Assembly: GCA_009782245.1 (NCBI GenBank)
Contig: WRKK01000256.1
Location: 1 to 8,002 of the forward strand
Reading direction: 5' to 3'
Length of the DNA stretch: 8,002 bases
DNA from: Defluviitaleaceae bacterium
Lineage (GTDB): Bacteria > Bacillota > Clostridia > Lachnospirales > WQUN01
Under the pieces are notes generated by a model. The model saw only the letters and a program-made list of their open reading frames with translations, was not told the origin of the DNA and searched no databases. Made by a program: the position numbers and the translations under genes. Of the stretch, positions 5,048 to 8,002 are shown piece by piece; the stretch's first letter is position 1, and every line of letters begins with the position of its first letter.

Positions 5048-6838
5048 TTACTCCTCATTCATATGATACCATTGTTTTTGCGCGTTGAACATAGTCGAAT
5101 AAATGCCGTCTGTCTGCATTAGTTGCTCGTGTGTGCCTGTTTCTTGGATTTTGCCGCCTGCGATAACAAAAATTTTATCCGTGATAAGCGTAGAGCCTAG
5201 CCTGTGCGTGATAAAAATTGCCGTTTTGCTGGCGGTCATTTCGGCGAACTCTTTGTATAGGGCGGCCTCTGCCATTGGGTCTAGCTGCGAGGTTGGCTCG
5301 TCTAGTAGCAGGACGGGCTTATCGCCCATAAACGCCCGTGCAATGGCTATTCTTTGCCATTGTCCGCCAGATAAATCCACGCCGCCGTCAAAATCTCTGC
5401 CCAAAAGTGTGTCGTATTGGCTTTCAAACTTTTCGGCGAACTCGTCGGCTTTGCCCTTTTGGGCGGCGGTTTTTATTTTGTCAAGATTGCCAATATCGTC
5501 CACGTAGCCCACGCCGATGTTTTCCGCCACGGTAATGCTGTATCGCAAAAAATTTTGGAAGACAGGCCCGAATATTTTTGTGCGGACACTTAGCGGATAC
5601 TCGTCCAAATTTTTTCCGCCGACCAAAATTTCCCCTTTATCGGGCGAAAACAAGCCTAGCAGCAGCTTTATCATTGTGGATTTGCCCTCGCCGTTTTCGC
5701 CCACAATGGACGCTTTTTCGCCGCTGGCAACCTTAAACGAAAGCCCCCGCAAAATATCGTTTTCCGTGCCAGGATATTTGAACCACACGTCCTTAAATTC
5801 TATGTCAAAGGTGGCGGGCAGCTCGGTTTGGGTGGCGACGGGCTCGTCGGAGAGGTTGAAAAATTTATCGTAAAAATCGAATGTATTTATGTGAAACGGT
5901 GCCCATTTGAACATAAAGGTAATGCCCCCCAACTGCGGGTACAAATTTGTTAAAACAAGCCCACTGACGGCGATAAACGTCCCAACGGAGATTTCGCCGT
6001 TGACAAAAAACAGCAGCAAAATTATTGCGTTGCCAACCGAGGCTAGGCGTGTTATGTTGCTATGTAGTAAGATGTTGCGGATATTGCGGAAAAAGTAGCT
6101 TTCGTAATCACGATTGCGTTCGTTCAGCTTTTTTTCGTAGTTGTCGACAAGGAAATCGGCAGTACCGAACGCCTTTACATCGCGGACGAACTGGCGCGAC
6201 CGCAGGAATCCGCCCAATGCGGAGTATTTGCGTTCTTTTTTCCAGTAAGTTTCCATTTCGTTGTAAATATTCTGGTTGGTGCGGGACGACAGGTAGGTTT
6301 CCAAAATAACGGGAACAAGCACGGTAAGCAGCAGCCACCAGCGAATATTGCCGATTATGACAAGTACGCCAACAGAGCCGATAATGCCGGCAGTAAACTC
6401 GCTAAGGTACATCGGCCACAAATGCCGCACGGAATTTTCTACACGGTTACAGGCTTTGTCGATTATTTCCATGGATTCCTCGTTTTCAAAATGCTCATAC
6501 TTGATGGTTTTCAGCTTTTTGAGGATTCGCTCTTTGTAGGCTGTGCGGATAATCAAAAGCGAGCGTTTTTCAACATAGTTGAAAATATACCCGTTGGTAA
6601 GATAGGGCAAAACTGCCATTACAGCCACCAGTACAAGAAAAATGTAATAATCGGAAAAGGGCATTTCGCCCTGTGCGACAGCAAGTCCGCCGTCAAATAC
6701 GTTTTGGCGCACAAATACGCCAAACGGGAAAAGCAGCCCCGATATTATAAAGCAGATAAAGGCTATTGTTGCCATAGCGGGTGCTTCAGCGAACATTATC
6801 GCTAGAATGTCTTTGTAGGCTTTTAGTATACGTTTCAT
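5048..6838 (-). CDS. ABC exporter half-transporter 1 (permease-ATPase fusion)
   Basis: A 596-residue ABC exporter half-transporter of the inner membrane. Transmembrane segments fall near residues 18-43, 64-80, 147-178 and 265-300, followed by an ATPase domain from about residue 345. Walker A is GENGEGKST (380-388), the Q-loop is in PVFQN (Q428), the signature LSGGQ is at 489-493, Walker B VLLLDEP at 509-515 with catalytic E514, the D-loop SQLD at 517-520, and the switch His is H545 in ITHR. All catalytic elements are intact. The ATG at 6838 has AAGGAG at 6844-6849, 5 nt upstream, and a strong promoter ends 43 bp before the start. It is the first gene of the probable operon. The second half-transporter (1484-3382) shares the LSGGQWQ signature, and the two likely work as a heterodimer; the substrate is unknown. 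Confidence 0.94.
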   Translation of the reverse strand: MKRILKAYKDILAIMFAEAPAMATIAFICFIISGLLFPFGVFVRQNVFDGGLAVAQGEMPFSDYYIFLVLVAVMAVLPYLTNGYIFNYVEKRSLLIIRTAYKERILKKLKTIKYEHFENEESMEIIDKACNRVENSVRHLWPMYLSEFTAGIIGSVGVLVIIGNIRWWLLLTVLVPVILETYLSSRTNQNIYNEMETYWKKERKYSALGGFLRSRQFVRDVKAFGTADFLVDNYEKKLNERNRDYESYFFRNIRNILLHSNITRLASVGNAIILLLFFVNGEISVGTFIAVSGLVLTNLYPQLGGITFMFKWAPFHINTFDFYDKFFNLSDEPVATQTELPATFDIEFKDVWFKYPGTENDILRGLSFKVASGEKASIVGENGEGKSTMIKLLLGLFSPDKGEILVGGKNLDEYPLSVRTKIFGPVFQNFLRYSITVAENIGVGYVDDIGNLDKIKTAAQKGKADEFAEKFESQYDTLLGRDFDGGVDLSGGQWQRIAIARAFMGDKPVLLLDEPTSQLDPMAEAALYKEFAEMTASKTAIFITHRLGSTLITDKIFVIAGGKIQETGTHEQLMQTDGIYSTMFNAQKQWYHMNEE

Positions 6839-6843
6839 AGTGT

Positions 6844-6849
6844 CTCCTT
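6844..6849 (-). promoter_or_regulatory. Ribosome binding site of ABC half-transporter 1
   Basis: AAGGAG within a run of A residues, 5 nt before the ATG at 6838; it supports this start over later in-frame Met codons. Confidence 0.85.
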
Positions 6850-6880
6850 TTTTGAGATTAGTAGAGTAGGACTATTTTCT

Positions 6881-6909
6881 ATTATGACACAAAAACGGCG
6901 GGGTGTCAA
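6881..6909 (-). promoter_or_regulatory. Sigma70-type promoter of the ABC-Rpn-maf operon
   Basis: On the minus strand TTGACA (6904-6909, perfect -35) is separated by exactly 17 nt from CATAAT (6881-6886, five of six -10 matches). The start point would be near 6874, giving a leader of about 36 nt before the ATG at 6838. This is the best promoter in the window. Genes from 6838 down to 908 follow without another gap longer than about 20 nt, so it probably drives all seven. The -35 lies 27 bp from the heptamer array. Confidence 0.75.
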
Positions 6910-6915
6910 ATTTTG

Positions 6916-7005
6916 TAATAAAATAAGCCCAACGGCCACAAGGCACAAGGCACAAGGCACAAGGCACAAGGCACAAGGCACAAGGCACAAGGCTTATTTT
7001 TATTA
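6916..7005. repeat. Inverted arms framing the heptamer array
   Basis: AAAATAAGCC (6920-6929) and GGCTTATTTT (6991-7000) are perfect 10-bp inverted arms, extended by TAAT/ATTA with one extra T on the right side (6916-6929 against 6991-7005). The array lies in the roughly 61-nt loop. On the minus strand the second arm plus its AT-rich tail (GGCTTATTTTATTA) could help terminate transcription from the upstream Rpn gene before the promoter at 6881-6909. Confidence 0.6.
6937..6992. repeat. Eight perfect copies of a 7-bp unit
   Basis: CACAAGG is repeated exactly eight times (56 bp) without a single change. Perfect short tandem repeats mutate by slippage, so copy number is likely to vary between strains. 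Heptamer arrays of this sort are known from cyanobacteria and other genomes; this does not identify the host. The array is non-coding: it opens all frames only as a low-complexity translation (LVPCALC repeated). Confidence 0.95.
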
Positions 7006-7055
7006 TCTCATGTATATTCAAAAATGTCAATCCCTGCAAAAATTTTTTTACATGG

Positions 7056-7096
7056 CACAAAAGCAAGTCGGTTAGCGGGGTTGGCTTGCTTTTGTG
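7056..7096 (-). terminator. Hairpin downstream of the partial Rpn gene
   Basis: CACAAAAGCAAG (7056-7067) and CTTGCTTTTGTG (7085-7096) form a perfect 12-bp stem about 65 nt after the stop of the Rpn gene. On the minus strand the stem is followed by CCATGTAAAAAAATTTTT, so the T-run is displaced by some 12 nt, which makes this an imperfect intrinsic terminator. The rest of 7097-7160 holds a seven-G run (7113-7119) and no gene. Confidence 0.45.
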
Positions 7097-7160
7097 GGGG
7101 TTAGTCTTTTATGGGGGGGCGATTTCGGCTTGGCTGGGTTGTCTTTGGCGAGGAGGGTTT

Positions 7161-7448
7161 TTATTCTTTTTGGGTTTGTGCTAATTGGGCTTTTAGGCGA
7201 GCGATTTCGGCTTGCATTGTTTGCATTGTTTGTTGCTCTTTTTGTAATTTTTCTTGCATTGCTTGTTGCTCTTTTTGCCTTGCCTGTTGCTCTTTTTGTA
7301 ACTTTTTTTGCATTGTTTGTTGCTCTTTTTGTAACTTTTTTTGCATTGCTTGTTGCATCGCCTCAATAGTAGGCCGCATCATATCTTTCCCCTGCTCTAT
7401 TGCTTGATCCCAAGCACTTATAAATGGCTCTTGTGATACGTTTAACAT
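7161..7448 (-). CDS. Predicted internal short form of the partial Rpn gene
   Basis: An in-frame ATG at 7448 (Met in ENMLNVSQEP) is preceded by GAGAGGAG (7458-7465), with GAGGAG ending 9 nt before the ATG; the Glu-Glu codons of AREELEN encode it. Initiation gives 95 residues covering only the C-terminal tail, with the 11-residue repeats in the centre. Position, size and repeat content match the separately translated antitoxin form of E. coli Rpn genes, whose helix also carries repeats of variable number. The initiation is predicted from sequence only. Confidence 0.55.
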   Translation of the reverse strand: MLNVSQEPFISAWDQAIEQGKDMMRPTIEAMQQAMQKKLQKEQQTMQKKLQKEQQARQKEQQAMQEKLQKEQQTMQTMQAEIARLKAQLAQTQKE

Positions 7449-8002
7449 ATTTTCTAACTCCTCTCTGGCGGGGTTGTCTTTGGCTATGTATTCGTTTTTT
7501 ATTCCCAGTATCATTGCTTTGTGGGCTTGTTGCATTTGTGCCGCCGCTTTTCCCGATATTTTTTCTTCTTGGAACAGCTGGTATATTTTGGCGGCTATAG
7601 TTTTTATTTCGTCTATGAAACGCCGTCCTATTTGCTCGTCTGACGGTTTTTTGGCGAACTCTTGCTTGAATTTGTTTAGCAAAAATGGTAGCAATAACGC
7701 CTTGCCGCCGCTCGCTAGGCTTTGCACATCTTGCTCCCATAGCTTTATTACTGGGATTTTTTGTATTATTTCTTGGTTGTTTGCTACGTATTTTACGGTG
7801 TACTCTGCGGGGGCGGTGCTTTTTTCTACCTGTATCAAGATTTCTTGAGGTAGGTGGATTGTTATTTCGTGCTGGTTGTCTAGGTTTTTGTTTGCTAGGC
7901 TTTGTAGTAAGCCGTGTAGTTTGTATTCCACCAAGCGGAATAGGATTGTTTTGTCGTGTTGCGTTTGCACCTCTAGCAAAAATTTGTCGCCGTTTATAGA
8001 AA
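7161..8002 (-). CDS. Rpn/YhgA-type PD-(D/E)XK nuclease, 5' end outside window
   Basis: The frame is open through the right edge (residues SINGDKF precede LLEVQTQHD), so the 5' end, including the first catalytic Asp, is missing. The visible part begins at FLLEVQTQHDKTILFRLVEYK, which matches the ExQ catalytic strand and following helix of the YhgA-like/Rpn recombination-promoting nucleases (E and Q in LEVQ). A helical middle region (RRFIDEIKTIAAKIYQLFQEE and onward) leads into a Gln/Lys-rich tail of 11-residue repeats, then ends AQLAQTQKE and TAA. Such proteins are DNA-cutting toxins with reported anti-phage activity, inhibited by their own separately translated C-terminal domain. It belongs to a different branch from the protein at 4131-5027: here the motif is ExQ with YhgA-like context, there ExK. 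About 320 bp separate it from the ABC operon, so it is probably a separate transcription unit. Confidence 0.83.
   Translation of the reverse strand, partial: SINGDKFLLEVQTQHDKTILFRLVEYKLHGLLQSLANKNLDNQHEITIHLPQEILIQVEKSTAPAEYTVKYVANNQEIIQKIPVIKLWEQDVQSLASGGKALLLPFLLNKFKQEFAKKPSDEQIGRRFIDEIKTIAAKIYQLFQEEKISGKAAAQMQQAHKAMILGIKNEYIAKDNPAREELENMLNVSQEPFISAWDQAIEQGKDMMRPTIEAMQQAMQKKLQKEQQTMQKKLQKEQQARQKEQQAMQEKLQKEQQTMQTMQAEIARLKAQLAQTQKE
7230..7349 (-). repeat. Coding 33-bp repeats (11-residue units) in the Rpn tail
   Basis: The protein reads AMQKKLQKEQQ, TMQKKLQKEQQ, a shortened ARQKEQQ, then AMQEKLQKEQQ and the stub TMQTMQ. Each full unit is 33 bp, nearly identical at DNA level, and lengths are multiples of 3, so copy-number change keeps the frame. 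Eleven-residue periodicity with few charged changes predicts a long straight helix or right-handed coiled coil, suitable as an oligomerisation rod. Confidence 0.9.

Noticed and set aside
6872..7066. Minus-strand ORF with repeated LVPCALC and its plus-strand counterpart 6884-7075
   Set aside because: Both are read through the 7-bp tandem array and overlap the promoter. No ribosome binding site precedes them and the repeated translation is a by-product of the heptamer.
7094..7407. Plus-strand ORFs rich in Phe/Leu/Cys that look like a membrane repeat protein
   Set aside because: They are antisense shadows of the Gln/Lys-rich 33-bp repeats of the Rpn tail; no start signal and no family resemblance.

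Overview
The window looks like chromosomal DNA of a bacterium, most likely a member of the Bacillota. That placement rests on strong AGGAGG-type ribosome binding sites, tight gene packing with TAA stops, a Clostridia-style small ParB-like protein and two exporter half-transporters; it is an inference, not a firm assignment. Every convincing gene lies on the minus strand, so transcription runs from high to low coordinates. No rRNA, tRNA, CRISPR array, integrase or insertion-sequence transposase was seen.

Layout in transcription order. (1) 8002-7161: the 3' part of an Rpn-type PD-(D/E)XK nuclease gene whose 5' end lies outside the window. Its tail encodes 11-residue repeats, and an in-frame internal start with a good Shine-Dalgarno could make the tail alone. 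(2) 7160-6839: a gap with a possible terminator hairpin, an array of exactly eight copies of a 7-bp unit framed by inverted arms, and a very good sigma70-type promoter. (3) 6838-908: a probable single operon of seven genes: ABC half-transporter 1, a full-length PD-(D/E)XK (Rpn-like) protein, three short ORFs that are free-standing copies of that protein's C-terminal module, ABC half-transporter 2, and the Maf nucleotide pyrophosphatase. Spacings are 20, 2, 2, 2, -11 and about 9 nt. (4) 907-725 and 85-1: copies of a GC-rich palindromic repeat that bracket (5) 724-86, a ParB/sulfiredoxin-fold protein gene.

The most interesting part is 5027-3372. In E. coli Rpn proteins the C-terminal domain is also translated on its own from inside the gene and blocks the toxic full-length nuclease, forming a gene-within-gene toxin-antitoxin pair with anti-phage activity. 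Here the full-length protein has an internal GTG (codon 231) behind an excellent Shine-Dalgarno. This GTG lines up exactly with the ATG of the three downstream short ORFs, and the predicted internal product has the same length (68 aa) as the first of them. It looks as though the short-form cistron has been serially duplicated into a tandem array of stand-alone candidate antitoxins, each carrying its own stop, ribosome binding site and start. The last one is translationally coupled to the second ABC half-transporter. The second Rpn gene (7161-8002) shows the same internal-start layout with a different, repeat-rich tail.

The functional reading is inferred from family knowledge and sequence layout. 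No searches or structure predictions could be run.
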